Shown here: piece by piece, positions 45,769-53,636 of the stretch
Position numbering within the stretch: the stretch's first letter is position 1
How the letters are laid out: each line of letters opens with the position of its first letter
Assembly: GCA_005116835.1 (NCBI GenBank)
Contig: SWDM01000016.1
Location: forward strand, 593,105-657,104
Direction of reading: 5' to 3'
Length of the DNA stretch: 64,000 bases
DNA from: Nitrospira sp.
Lineage (GTDB): Bacteria > Nitrospirota > Nitrospiria > Nitrospirales > Nitrospiraceae
Made by a program: the position numbers and the translations under genes
Notes under the pieces: model-generated
Database searches by the model: none
What the model was told of the DNA's origin: nothing
What the model saw: only the letters and a program-made list of their open reading frames with translations

Positions 45769-45851
45769 CTCCAAGGGGGCCAACCCCCTTGGAGTATCCC
45801 CACGAAGGGGGCGCACCCCCTTCGTAACTCCCAGGCGGAGAAACCCCGCCT
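45769..45851. repeat. cluster of three tandem hairpins
   Basis: Three near-perfect hairpins in 83 bases: CTCCAAGGGGG/CCCCCTTGGAG with loop CCAA (45769-45794), ACGAAGGGGG/CCCCCTTCGT with loop CGCA (45802-45825), and AGGCGG/CCGCCT with a 7-base loop (45833-45851). Stems are G+C-rich with 4-base loops for the first two. Confidence 0.75.
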
Positions 45852-46070
45852 CACAGCTCCGCGCGCCGGTTGCTCATGGCGACTGCGCGATTTCGCGACG
45901 AACCGTCATGCTGACTAGATGATATTAGAGAGGGCCTAGCTCCAGGCAGGTTCTAACTCTCGCTGCGGTCATAACGGCGTATGTCTTTCGAAATCACTTC
46001 GCTCGTGCTCGGCATTTGTAGCAGGTACGTTTTATGCCAGACGAATCGGCAAATAAAAATGATTTCTCCA

Positions 46071-46099
46071 TTGACACGATTTTCTAATGGGCGTATGAA
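46071..46099 (+). promoter_or_regulatory. canonical sigma-70 promoter of an orphan transcript
   Basis: TTGACA at 46071-46076 and TATGAA at 46094-46099, exactly 17 bases apart, in an A+T-rich setting. No protein gene follows on this strand before the permease, which is encoded on the opposite strand. Confidence 0.65.
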
Positions 46100-46105
46100 A
46101 AACCT

Positions 46106-46526
46106 ACGGCCCATTCATTCACTCGATAGGGGGACTGGACAGGGTGCGTTACTGTCAACGGGTTCCCCCGCCAACTTTCCAAGAGAGGAGGGTAGCGATG
46201 GATGACTTGACTCCACCTGGCCACTCAGGCCCGCCGATTCGAGGGCGGGCTGCTGATCGGTCGCGCTAGCTGGTTCTCCACTGGCTGTGTCGTAACGGCA
46301 CTACAACCAACAAGGCTATAGCCTTATACGTGATGGAGAATTCGACGCTGGCGCGAGGAACACAAGCGCCTGGGATGATTTCGTTTCCCCCGATTAGTTG
46401 CCGATGCTTTTGATATCGTGCGGGCCTCAGTTTTCGTTGGGCCGCGACAATCTCATAGCTGACTTGGCGTCCTAAGCGCCAAGAACGGGCGACCTCCCAC
46501 CTAGTGCAGGGTCGCCCGCTTCTTTT
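46106..46526 (+). ncRNA. candidate structured non-coding RNA (or small-peptide transcript)
   Basis: Runs from the promoter at 46071 to an intrinsic terminator at 46486-46526, about 420 bases. Visible structure: GGGGGA (46129-46134) with TCCCCC (46164-46169) enclosing GACAG/CTGTC; GCCCGCC/GGCGGGC at 46229-46250; a 14-bp palindrome AAGGCTATAGCCTT at 46312-46325; CTTGGCG/CGCCAAG at 46463-46483. A 23-codon frame at 46198 (MDDLTPPGHSGPPIRG and on) follows a strong ribosome site, GAGAGGAGGGTAGCG. I could not match it to RNase P, 6S, SRP RNA or a known riboswitch. Confidence 0.5.
46486..46526 (+). terminator. intrinsic terminator of the orphan transcript
   Basis: CGGGCGACC (46486-46494) pairs perfectly with GGTCGCCCG (46510-46518), followed by CTTCTTTTT. 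This is the clearest Rho-independent terminator in the window. Confidence 0.8.
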
Positions 46527-46550
46527 TCGCATCACTCTCAAGCGCAGTAA

Positions 46551-46632
46551 CACATGAGATGTGAAAGGTGAAACAGAGAACTGCCGAGTACTTTTCTCCG
46601 GATCCTTGCATCTTTAACAATTAACATCTCCC
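46551..46632. repeat. dispersed repeat D copy
   Basis: GAGATGTGAAAGGTGAAAC on the left and ACATCTC on the right (46556-46562 with 46624-46630) bracket the conserved centre GAACTGCCGAGTACTTTTCT, which matches the centre of the copy at 41391-41476. Confidence 0.6.
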
Positions 46633-46726
46633 GGACCGACCGTCGTTGTTCCATCGCCCAGTGCCCCGCCATATGATGGGCTCTTTGCGACCTACCAGGC
46701 TACTGTAGACAATGACTAGCTGAGAC

Positions 46727-48067
46727 TTATCGTGGCTTGGATTGGTAGGGGCCCTGCCGTCTGCGCCAAAAATAATAGAGCGGAATTCCGCTCAGGACTG
46801 TTGCCGCGCCGTACAACGATTCTGTAGGTCGCTGGATGAGACTGTAGATGACTAATGCGGCGGCCCCGATCACGAGAGTTGCTGGTAAGAGTGGATAGAA
46901 TGGGGCTTGGTATTGGCTGGGGTCCACGACGGTTGTAGAACGGAGTCGAAAGATCGTGGAGAGGGTCAAGGCCAAGAACAGCGAGAGAACAAGACCGCTG
47001 TAGACCAGGAGTTGCTCGAATGTTCCGCTCAGAATAAGCATTGAGGCCCAGAGGCTTTGGAAGACGATGGCGCGGTCTGGCGCCGCAGTGCGCGGGTGGA
47101 GACGAGCAAGCCAGGGGCTGATCATGCCGTCGCGCGCCATGGCCCAGTAGACGCGGGGTCCTGCCCAGGTCATGGCGCTCACCGCTCCAGCGATGGAAAG
47201 ACAGAGAACGGCGGCGACCAGCCGCCCACTCTGCGGCCCCCACAAGGCTGCAGCCGCTTTCTCCGCAACCGGTACGATCGGTTCGCTGGCTAACTCCGTG
47301 ATCGAGAGCGCCGAGAGATAGACGACGTTTAGCAGGAGATAGATTACCGCGACGAAGGCTGTGCCTCCGATCATGATCTTCGGCAGAATCCGTCTGGCAT
47401 CGGCGATGTCGGCGGCAATATACCCTGCAACGTTCCAGCCAAGATAGCAGTAGGTCACAATGACGAGCGCGATGGCGGAAGTTCCAAGCGTCGATTGTTG
47501 AACGATAGGTCTTGCGAGGAGATGGTCCCAGTGTCCAGCCACTGCCGCCAGTCCGCCGAGAATCAATCCCCCAATGGCAACGACTTTTGTGGTCGTCAAC
47601 AGCAATTGCATGCGGCCGCCTGCTCCCACTCCTCGACAATGCAGGATGGTCGCGATCCACAGCAGCGAGAGCGAGAGACCCTTCGCGACCCATCCCTCTT
47701 CGTCTTCGATCGGAACGACGCGCAACGCATAGGATGAGAAACTGATGGCCGAGGCCGCGACTGCCGCTCCAAAGCCGATCGTAAACGAGGTCCATCCACT
47801 GAGAAACGCCACCAGCGGTCCGTAGGCCTCTCTCAGGTAGACGTAATCCCCTCCCGCATGAGGGAGCGCGGCTCCCAATTCTCCATAGACCATGGCGCCA
47901 CCGAGCGCAAAGAGCGCCCCGACGAACCACAAGAGAAGAATCAGCATGGGGTCGCCGACATCGCGGGCCATCAATCCGGTGGTGGTGAAGATCCCGCCCC
48001 CGATAATGTTGCTCACGAGCACGCAGGAGGCTGTGAACCAGCCGATCTTTTTCGTGATTGAACTCAC
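46727..48067 (-). CDS. amino acid permease (APC family)
   Basis: 446 residues with about 12 membrane helices. The APC start is clear: VLVSNIIGGGIFTTTGLMA, then LFALGGAMVYGELGAALPHAGGDYVYLREAYGP, the substrate-binding helix 1 GGGIF motif and helix 6-type motif VIVTYCYLGWNVAGYIAADI. It imports or exchanges amino acids or polyamines across the inner membrane. ATG 48067. It is divergent from the ParB-domain gene. Confidence 0.9.
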   Translation of the reverse strand: MSSITKKIGWFTASCVLVSNIIGGGIFTTTGLMARDVGDPMLILLLWFVGALFALGGAMVYGELGAALPHAGGDYVYLREAYGPLVAFLSGWTSFTIGFGAAVAASAISFSSYALRVVPIEDEEGWVAKGLSLSLLWIATILHCRGVGAGGRMQLLLTTTKVVAIGGLILGGLAAVAGHWDHLLARPIVQQSTLGTSAIALVIVTYCYLGWNVAGYIAADIADARRILPKIMIGGTAFVAVIYLLLNVVYLSALSITELASEPIVPVAEKAAAALWGPQSGRLVAAVLCLSIAGAVSAMTWAGPRVYWAMARDGMISPWLARLHPRTAAPDRAIVFQSLWASMLILSGTFEQLLVYSGLVLSLFLALTLSTIFRLRSTTVVDPSQYQAPFYPLLPATLVIGAAALVIYSLIQRPTESLYGAATVLSGIPLYYFWRRRQGPYQSKPR

Positions 48068-48153
48068 GTTTGGTCACTTATCGACGGATCGTTCATAGCG
48101 TGGCTGGATCGGGGGCTTTCTTTTCTTCCGTACCTTCCCTACCATACTGGGCG

Positions 48154-49152
48154 ATGGCTGGGAAGCAAACAAAAGTCCCTCGCGTCGCCGCCGGCACACG
48201 TCGTCGTCGCACACCTGCTCATGGGTCGAGCGGTTTGGCCGCGATCGAACTTCAAGCTGCAGCTCCTCCGAACGATGTGGCTGAACTGCATCGAGTGATC
48301 GAGGCTGATGGGGGGAAAATCCTCGCGATCTATCGAGAGCCCTATGGCGGGCGCTGGTTGCTCTTGGCAGCCCTGCCGATCGAACTTGTCGAGCCGACCC
48401 CTTTTCAACGCAATCTTTCCGACACGCACGTTCGCAAGTTAGAACTCGTGATCGACAAGATCGGGCGATTTCTCGATCCGATCATCGCCGTGCGTGCTCC
48501 AACGAGTGAACAGGTTGCCAAGTACTGGACTCCCAACGGCAACCATCGGCTCTCGGCGATGAAGGCGCTCGGGGCGAAGAGCATCGTCGCGATCATGGTG
48601 CCGGAACCGGCTGCAGCCTACCAGATTCTTGCGATGAACACCGAGAAGGCACACAATCTGCGAGAGAAATCCATCGAGGTTATTCGTATGTACAAGGAGC
48701 TGGCACAGCTCGACGACGCGACGGAAGAGACCTATGCCTTGGAGTTCGAAGAGCCGGCTTTCATTACGCTGGGCCTCTGCTATGAAGAGCGACCGAGATT
48801 CAGCGGCGGGGCCTATCATCCGGTGTTGAAACGGGTGGATGAATTTCTGAAGAAACAGATGAATGTGGCGATTGACTTGCGGCGCGAACGAGCAAAGACT
48901 CTGCTAGCTCTGGACGACCGAATCGTCGAACAGGTCGAGGCATTGAAAGCAAAGGGTCTGACCAGTCCCTACCTCAAGAGTTTCGTAGTGGCGCGGGTGA
49001 ATCCGATCCGGTTCCAGCCAAAGGATGCCGCTCCTCTGTCGTTCGATGAAGCGCTCGATCGGATGACAACCGCAACGGCCAAATTCAATCCAGAGAAGAT
49101 CAAGATGGATGACCTGGCCCGCTCGGGCGGTGTAGCCGATGAGGCAGAGTAA
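48154..49152 (+). CDS. stand-alone ParB/Srx-fold domain protein
   Basis: 332 residues from ATG 48154 (MAGKQTK). After a basic leader, residues about 100-190 form a ParB-like N-terminal domain: RNLSDTHVRKLELVIDKIGRFLDPIIAV and the nucleotide-binding TPNGNHRLSAMKALGAKSI. The rest is helical (LREKSIEVIRMYKELAQL; RRERAKTLLALDDRIVEQVEAL), unlike ParB's HTH. There is no ParA neighbour, so it is not a segregation gene; CTPase/nuclease-like or DNA-modification-linked roles are possible. Confidence 0.75.
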   Translation: MAGKQTKVPRVAAGTRRRRTPAHGSSGLAAIELQAAAPPNDVAELHRVIEADGGKILAIYREPYGGRWLLLAALPIELVEPTPFQRNLSDTHVRKLELVIDKIGRFLDPIIAVRAPTSEQVAKYWTPNGNHRLSAMKALGAKSIVAIMVPEPAAAYQILAMNTEKAHNLREKSIEVIRMYKELAQLDDATEETYALEFEEPAFITLGLCYEERPRFSGGAYHPVLKRVDEFLKKQMNVAIDLRRERAKTLLALDDRIVEQVEALKAKGLTSPYLKSFVVARVNPIRFQPKDAAPLSFDEALDRMTTATAKFNPEKIKMDDLARSGGVADEAE

Positions 49153-49219
49153 CCGCCTCGTCATCTAACTTCACCACCTTGCCCTTCCTCTTACAGCCCC
49201 TTTAGAATACCTGCGTGGT

Positions 49220-49341
49220 AGGATGCTGAAAAATTCCGCCAGCAGCGTTCTCGCATCGTTCAGACCCTCCACGTACCTCAGAGAGTACGCTCCGGGTCTT
49301 CGCTCGCTGCGGCCTTGCTGGACGATCTTATTGAGCATCCT
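49220..49341. mobile_element. MITE-like element
   Basis: A 122-base element bounded by AGGATGCT (49220-49227) and AGCATCCT (49334-49341). The similarity of the two ends extends imperfectly inward for about 25 bases (TTCCGCCAGCA against the complement of TGCTGGACGATC). No coding content. Lies in the promoter region of the pterin dehydratase gene. Mobility is inferred from structure only. Confidence 0.5.
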
Positions 49342-49446
49342 CCAAAGCGTTCTGCCATTGAGTCGCGCGCGTGCAAGACAGTTTTTGAGTAGTGTGCCGG
49401 ACAGGATCGACGTACGACGGTGCTTTCCATATCAGGAGGTGGTGAC

Positions 49447-49797
49447 ATGAGTCTTGCTGACAACAAATGTATCCCTTGCCGTGGCGGTGTGCCGTCCGTC
49501 CCTGCGGATCGCGCGCAGGCTCTGTTGAAAGAGCTTGGGCGCGGATGGTTGCTGAACCAGGCCGGACATCTTGAGCGCTTGTATACGTTTAGCGATTTCG
49601 CCAAAGCCTTGGCCTATGTGAACAAGGTAGGGGCTGTGGCAGAAGCGGAAGGCCACCATCCAGACCTCTATCTGGCCTGGGGCAAGTGCAAGGTCGAAAT
49701 TTGGACACACAAGATCAACGGACTGACAGAAAGCGACTTCTACTTGGCGGCCAAGGCGGATCGCGAATTCGAACCGTTCCGCTCGGCGGGCGGGTAA
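49447..49797 (+). CDS. pterin-4a-carbinolamine dehydratase
   Basis: 116 residues. The PCD/DCoH signature is complete: AEGHHPDLYLAWGKCKVEIW, then THKINGLTESDFYLAAKAD. It recycles 4a-hydroxytetrahydrobiopterin or a similar pterin, or acts in molybdopterin/folate-linked pathways in bacteria without aromatic hydroxylases. ATG 49447 follows CAGGAGGTGGTGAC. An N-terminal CIPCRGG motif with two cysteines is an extra of this subgroup. The radical SAM gene starts 42 bases downstream. Confidence 0.95.
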   Translation: MSLADNKCIPCRGGVPSVPADRAQALLKELGRGWLLNQAGHLERLYTFSDFAKALAYVNKVGAVAEAEGHHPDLYLAWGKCKVEIWTHKINGLTESDFYLAAKADREFEPFRSAGG

Positions 49798-49839
49798 CCA
49801 CATACCGGCCGCTCCGCCCATGTACCAACGAGGTGTTTA

Positions 49840-51699
49840 GTGAGCGACAAGGCCCAGGTGGCGCTCGTCAACATGCCTTTCAGCTTCTCGAAGTATCCTT
49901 CGATTCAATTGGGCACGCTCTCCGCGCTGCTCAAGTCGAAGGACATTCCTGTCGACTGCCATCATCTGAACGTCCGTTTTGCCCACAAGATCGGTGTCCC
50001 TCTTTATGAAATGATTTGCGAAAAGCGGGCGTTGTTCGGCGAATGGATTTTTTCTTATCTTTTATTTCGCGACAATCCGAAGCGCGCTGAGTATCCCCGC
50101 CTGTTTAAGCCGGTGTTCGAGCAAATTGCCATGGAGAGCGGCTGTCCCGCTTCATTCTTCGAAGACATGGCGTCGAGAACCGCGCCACAGTTCTTGACCT
50201 GGGCTCTGACCGCCATCGACTGGGGGCAGTATAAGATCGTGGGTTTCACTTCTACGTTCGATCAAAACGTCGCAAGCCTCACGATGGCGAAACTCATTAA
50301 AGACCTCTACCCAGACGTGACCATTGTATTCGGCGGCGCGAACTATGACGGCGAAATGGGGCTGGAATATTTCCGGGCCTTCCCCTTCATCGATCATGTG
50401 GTGGTGGGCGAGGGAGAAGAAGTGTTTCCTGAATTAGTTCGTTACCTCCTCGCAGGAAGGGTCGGGACAATCCCAAACGGTGTGACCCGTCGGGAAGGAA
50501 CGTCAGTCTCGCTTACGCCAAACCACTCGCTCTTCTCGGACTTTGCGAAGACCGGTCCACCCGACTATGACGACTACTACCATCTGCTGGCGGAGTTGGG
50601 CGAATCGGCTCAGGGGCTCGACCGAGTGTTGTTGTACGAAGGTTCACGGGGCTGTTGGTGGGGAGAGAAACACCACTGTACATTTTGTGGATTAAATGCC
50701 CAAAGCATGAAATTTCGCGCTAAATCGTCCGAGCAAGCGGCCAGGGAGATGGGCTATCTTTCCAGCCGCTATGATACGGCGCGGTTCCGCCTGGTGGATA
50801 ACATCATCGACATGAAATATATCGAGAACCTTTTTGGTCGGTTTGCGGCAGACCATTGCGACCTCGATGTATTCATCGAGACCAAGAGCAATCTTCAGAA
50901 GAGCCAGATTCGAATGCTCGCTGCCGGAGGGGTCAAGTGTATGCAGCCGGGCTTAGAAAGCCTGAGCCTCAATCAATTGCAGGCGATGGACAAGGGCGTG
51001 ACGCCGATGCAGAATATTATCTGTCTGAAGTGGAGCGCCTATTATCATGTCGCCGTTTCCTGGAACATCTTGCTAGGGTTTCCAGGGGAAACGAATGAAG
51101 ACTACCGCCGCCAGATCGACTTAATTCCCTCGTTGTTTCATCTGCACCCGCCGGAGGCGACCGGAAAGTTCTGGCTGCAACGATTTAGCCCCTACCATAC
51201 GAAGCCACATGAGTATGGCATCCGCATCACCGGTCCATGGACAGCATACGAGCATGTCTACGACGCCAGGCAGGTGGATGTGAAAAAGATTGCCTACGAT
51301 TTTGAGTATGAGCTGGAAAATTGGAATGTGGACCAGCAGGTCTACCAGGAATTGGTCGATCTCGTGCAGAAGTGGCAGAAGCTGGCCGGATCGAGCGATC
51401 GGCCATTTCTCTATTACTCGAAGGCGATGAACTATGTCACAGTCTACGACGGTCGGAACCCAAAGGCGCCGATGCGTCGGCGCTACGAGTGGCCCGCAGC
51501 TGGTATCATCGAAGTCTGCAACGAAGCGGCCAAGAGTCCGGATCAAATCCGCACTCTGCTGGCCAACCCACCTGACAGGCCCGCAATTGTCGATGGAGAA
51601 ATCGAACAGGCGCTCGGTGTATTGACAGAAGCGCAGATTCTCTACGAAGAACGAGGCAAGTACTTTACGCTGGCCGTTCCTGAAAACCCCTACCTTTGA
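49840..51699 (+). CDS. B12-binding radical SAM enzyme, RiPP-maturation type
   Basis: 619 residues. The N-terminal half (VALVNMPFSFSKYPSIQLGT, KIVGFTSTFDQN, IVFGGANYDGEMG, VVVGEGEEVFPELV) is a cobalamin-binding Rossmann-like domain. The radical SAM domain has an unusual cluster motif Cys272-x7-Cys280-x2-Cys283 in SRGCWWGEKHHCTFCGLN. This pattern belongs to the family annotated as RiPP maturation radical SAM proteins (bacteriocin type), which methylate peptide carbons. GTG start. No precursor peptide is evident nearby. A close orphan role is also possible. Confidence 0.85.
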   Translation: MSDKAQVALVNMPFSFSKYPSIQLGTLSALLKSKDIPVDCHHLNVRFAHKIGVPLYEMICEKRALFGEWIFSYLLFRDNPKRAEYPRLFKPVFEQIAMESGCPASFFEDMASRTAPQFLTWALTAIDWGQYKIVGFTSTFDQNVASLTMAKLIKDLYPDVTIVFGGANYDGEMGLEYFRAFPFIDHVVVGEGEEVFPELVRYLLAGRVGTIPNGVTRREGTSVSLTPNHSLFSDFAKTGPPDYDDYYHLLAELGESAQGLDRVLLYEGSRGCWWGEKHHCTFCGLNAQSMKFRAKSSEQAAREMGYLSSRYDTARFRLVDNIIDMKYIENLFGRFAADHCDLDVFIETKSNLQKSQIRMLAAGGVKCMQPGLESLSLNQLQAMDKGVTPMQNIICLKWSAYYHVAVSWNILLGFPGETNEDYRRQIDLIPSLFHLHPPEATGKFWLQRFSPYHTKPHEYGIRITGPWTAYEHVYDARQVDVKKIAYDFEYELENWNVDQQVYQELVDLVQKWQKLAGSSDRPFLYYSKAMNYVTVYDGRNPKAPMRRRYEWPAAGIIEVCNEAAKSPDQIRTLLANPPDRPAIVDGEIEQALGVLTEAQILYEERGKYFTLAVPENPYL

Positions 51700-51714
51700 A
51701 CGACGCGGATCAAT

Positions 51715-51803
51715 CGTCAAATGTCATTGGTCAAACGTGCAGAAGGCTCATTGCTGGTCGGTGAAGAGCGGTTGGCGATTGACCGTTGACGAATGACATG
51801 ACC
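51715..51803. repeat. short inverted repeat after the radical SAM gene
   Basis: ATGTCATTGGTCAAA (from 51721) faces TTGACCGTTGAC and AATGACAT (51792-51799). The terminal 8 bases pair perfectly. The iterated GGTCAA/TTGACC words follow the same style as repeats A and D. Lies between convergent genes and may act as a shared terminator. Confidence 0.5.
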
Positions 51804-51808
51804 GCGCA

Positions 51809-52141
51809 CTACATCGACAGTTTGTCTGCGACGTTGCGCATCTGGACCCCGTGCGCAAGTGAAGCGCCGCCTCGGATGGCGCAGGCGACGTGAACGGCTT
51901 CCGTCATTTCTTCGATATTCGATCCTTTTTCCAGGGAGGCCTGGGTGTAAGCATCGATGCAGTAAGGGCATTGAACTGCGTGGGCGACAGCGAGGGCGAT
52001 GAGGGCCTTCTCTCGTTCCGTCAAGGCTCCTTCAGCAAAGACGGCGCTGTAGTAGGCCATGAATTTGTCCCACAGGTCTTTGTTCCCCTTGCCTATATCA
52101 GGAAACTTGCCTAGATCATGGGGGTGATAATAGGTTTCCAT
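51809..52141 (-). CDS. AhpD-like carboxymuconolactone decarboxylase family protein
   Basis: 110 residues. The AhpD-fold helix carries ALIALAVAHAVQCPYCIDAYTQ, with the CPYC redox pair and downstream histidine region (VHVACAIRGGASLAHGVQM). The whole protein resembles the peroxidase-like protein found with arsenosugar biosynthesis genes; none of those genes lie within this window. Likely a thiol-dependent peroxidase or similar. ATG 52141 follows TGGAGCC. Convergent with the radical SAM gene. Confidence 0.88.
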   Translation of the reverse strand: METYYHPHDLGKFPDIGKGNKDLWDKFMAYYSAVFAEGALTEREKALIALAVAHAVQCPYCIDAYTQASLEKGSNIEEMTEAVHVACAIRGGASLAHGVQMRNVADKLSM

Positions 52142-52170
52142 AAGGGCTCCAGATGGTGAATGTTAAAGTT

Positions 52171-52231
52171 TGAATGCTGAATGAGCGCGCATTCCGTCAG
52201 TCATTACCCGCGATTCATCATTCAGCATCGC
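52171..52231. repeat. 11-bp inverted repeat in intergenic gap
   Basis: ATGCTGAATGA (52174-52184) and TCATTCAGCAT (52218-52228) pair perfectly around a 33-base centre, between two minus-strand genes. Confidence 0.55.
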
Positions 52232-52238
52232 TTTGCGA

Positions 52239-52523
52239 TCATGCGTTGCTGGGGGGGGCAGGATCAGCTTGTGCGAGCACCTGCGAAAACCTTGTGCCGA
52301 CGATGGCTGTCACCTTGGCCATGAGGTCTGTCACTTCTTGCCATTCCTGTGGCAGAAGATCCTGTTTCAGTTGGGGATGAATGGCCCATTGGGCATCGAC
52401 CTGAGTTCCCTTCCGGCTTACGAGCACTTGGAGCAATTCCACATCCTTGGTCTGCGATCCTGATCCTTCGGCTTTGTGTGAAAGTCCGTTTGAGTCTCCC
52501 GATGGAGGCAGTGAATGCGCCAT
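52239..52523 (-). CDS. small hypothetical protein
   Basis: 94 residues. A polar first 25 residues (MAHSLPPSGDSNGLSHKAEG) precede a compact helical region (WAIHPQLKQDLLPQEWQEVTDLMAKVTAIVG), ending in a Pro-rich tail. No cysteines. ATG 52523 follows a strong AAAAGGAGATCGG site, which is why I accept it as a gene. It lacks the Gly-Gly-type cleavage site and Cys/Ser/Thr-rich core expected of a RiPP precursor. It is about 100 bases upstream of the AhpD-like gene on the same strand and may be cotranscribed. Confidence 0.6.
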   Translation of the reverse strand: MAHSLPPSGDSNGLSHKAEGSGSQTKDVELLQVLVSRKGTQVDAQWAIHPQLKQDLLPQEWQEVTDLMAKVTAIVGTRFSQVLAQADPAPPSNA

Positions 52524-52677
52524 ATAGCCGATCTCCTTTTATAGCAGGGATCATACTTCATCCTCGTTCTATCTGTATATCTTCAGGAAGGCCCAAGTGA
52601 CGAGCCGGTCCTACGTCAGGGTTGTCGTAGCGGCGTATCGGCGATCGAGGCGGGGATGGTTTCATGAGCGAAACAGG

Positions 52678-53496
52678 TTATGAGGTGGCTCCATCCTCTT
52701 GAAGCAGGTTGAGCATGGCTTGGTGGATTAGGCCGTTACTTGCCACCAATTCTTTCCCGTAAATCGAGTGGGTATTACCCATGAAGTCCGTCACTCGTCC
52801 GCCGGCTTCGAGAAGGATGACGACTCCCGCCGCCATGTCCCAAGGGTTCAGAGCCACTTCCCAAAATCCATCGAACCGGCCGGCCGCAACGTAGCAGAGA
52901 TCCAGCGCTGCCGTTCCAGTTCGGCGCAATCCTTGTACGTTTAAAGCGAATCGCGCAAAGTGGTTCAAGTTATTGTTTGGAGAATCGCGAATGTCGTAGG
53001 CAAATCCGGTTACGAGTAGCGCATGATCGAGGAGGTTTGTTTTGGACACAGCAATGGGAACCCCGTTGAGGTGGGCTCCGTGACCGATTTGCGCGGTAAA
53101 GAGTTCGTCTCGAGTCGGATCGTAGACCACTCCAAGAATCCCACGTCCATCACATTCCACCCCAATGGAAACACAGTATGCGGGGAACCCATGAGCAAAA
53201 TTGGTTGTGCCATCGAGCGGATCGATTACCCATTTGTATCGAGAAGGCGATTGCTCGGTGAGCCCTCGCTCCTCGGCAAGGACATGATGGGTTGGGAAGG
53301 AATCGTAGATGACATCAATGATCCGTTGCTCTGCCCGGTGATCGGCATCGGTGACGAGGTTGATGACCTGTTTGTGCTCAATGCGAAAGCCCGCGCGCGT
53401 ACATTCAGCCAGAACGGCTCCAGCCTGGCGCGCCGCGTCAGTGGCGACGGAGGTGAGCCTATCGAGCGGGATTTCCAGATCGTATGGTAAGGACAT
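52678..53496 (-). CDS. inositol monophosphatase family protein
   Basis: 272 residues. Metal and substrate motifs are in order: NLVTDADHRAEQRI, HVLAEERGL, WVIDPLDGTTNFAHGFP and, near the C-terminus, NPWDMAAGVVILLEAGG. Hydrolyses inositol-1-phosphate or related sugar phosphates with Mg2+; bacterial SuhB-like members also affect rRNA antitermination. ATG 53496. Divergent from the HARE-HTH gene. Confidence 0.94.
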   Translation of the reverse strand: MSLPYDLEIPLDRLTSVATDAARQAGAVLAECTRAGFRIEHKQVINLVTDADHRAEQRIIDVIYDSFPTHHVLAEERGLTEQSPSRYKWVIDPLDGTTNFAHGFPAYCVSIGVECDGRGILGVVYDPTRDELFTAQIGHGAHLNGVPIAVSKTNLLDHALLVTGFAYDIRDSPNNNLNHFARFALNVQGLRRTGTAALDLCYVAAGRFDGFWEVALNPWDMAAGVVILLEAGGRVTDFMGNTHSIYGKELVASNGLIHQAMLNLLQEDGATS

Positions 53497-53636
53497 GAGA
53501 TGGCATCATAACTCATCGGTGACAATATCGGACTGGTTTCTTGCTACTCTTATCGACAGAGCATATGACATCATGGGAAAGCACGGACTAGTTTGAAAGC
53601 GATCATGCCATGCAAGCAGTGATCAAACGTTTACTA

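Larger units (their letters stand above)
45649..46726. other. 1-kb stretch without protein genes
   Basis: Between the SUMF1-like gene and the amino-acid permease. It holds the three-hairpin cluster (45769-45851), a promoter-to-terminator unit (46071-46526) described separately, and a repeat D copy (46551-46632). A minus-strand frame at 45645-45854 crosses the hairpins and is probably not a gene. Confidence 0.6.

Noticed and set aside
46106-46526. Identification of the orphan unit as RNase P RNA, 6S RNA or SRP RNA.
   Set aside because: The conserved RNase P GAGGAAAGTCC core, the SRP GGAAGGAAGCAGCC loop and the long 6S central bubble are not present.
46716-48077. A 453-residue minus-strand frame overlapping the amino-acid permease.
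   Set aside because: It is another frame of the permease gene, arginine-rich with no family resemblance; the 446-residue frame has clear APC motifs.
52239-52523. The 94-residue protein as RiPP precursor for the radical SAM enzyme.
   Set aside because: It lacks a Gly-Gly-type cleavage site, a Cys/Ser/Thr-rich core and the nitrile-hydratase-like leader; kept only as a neighbour.
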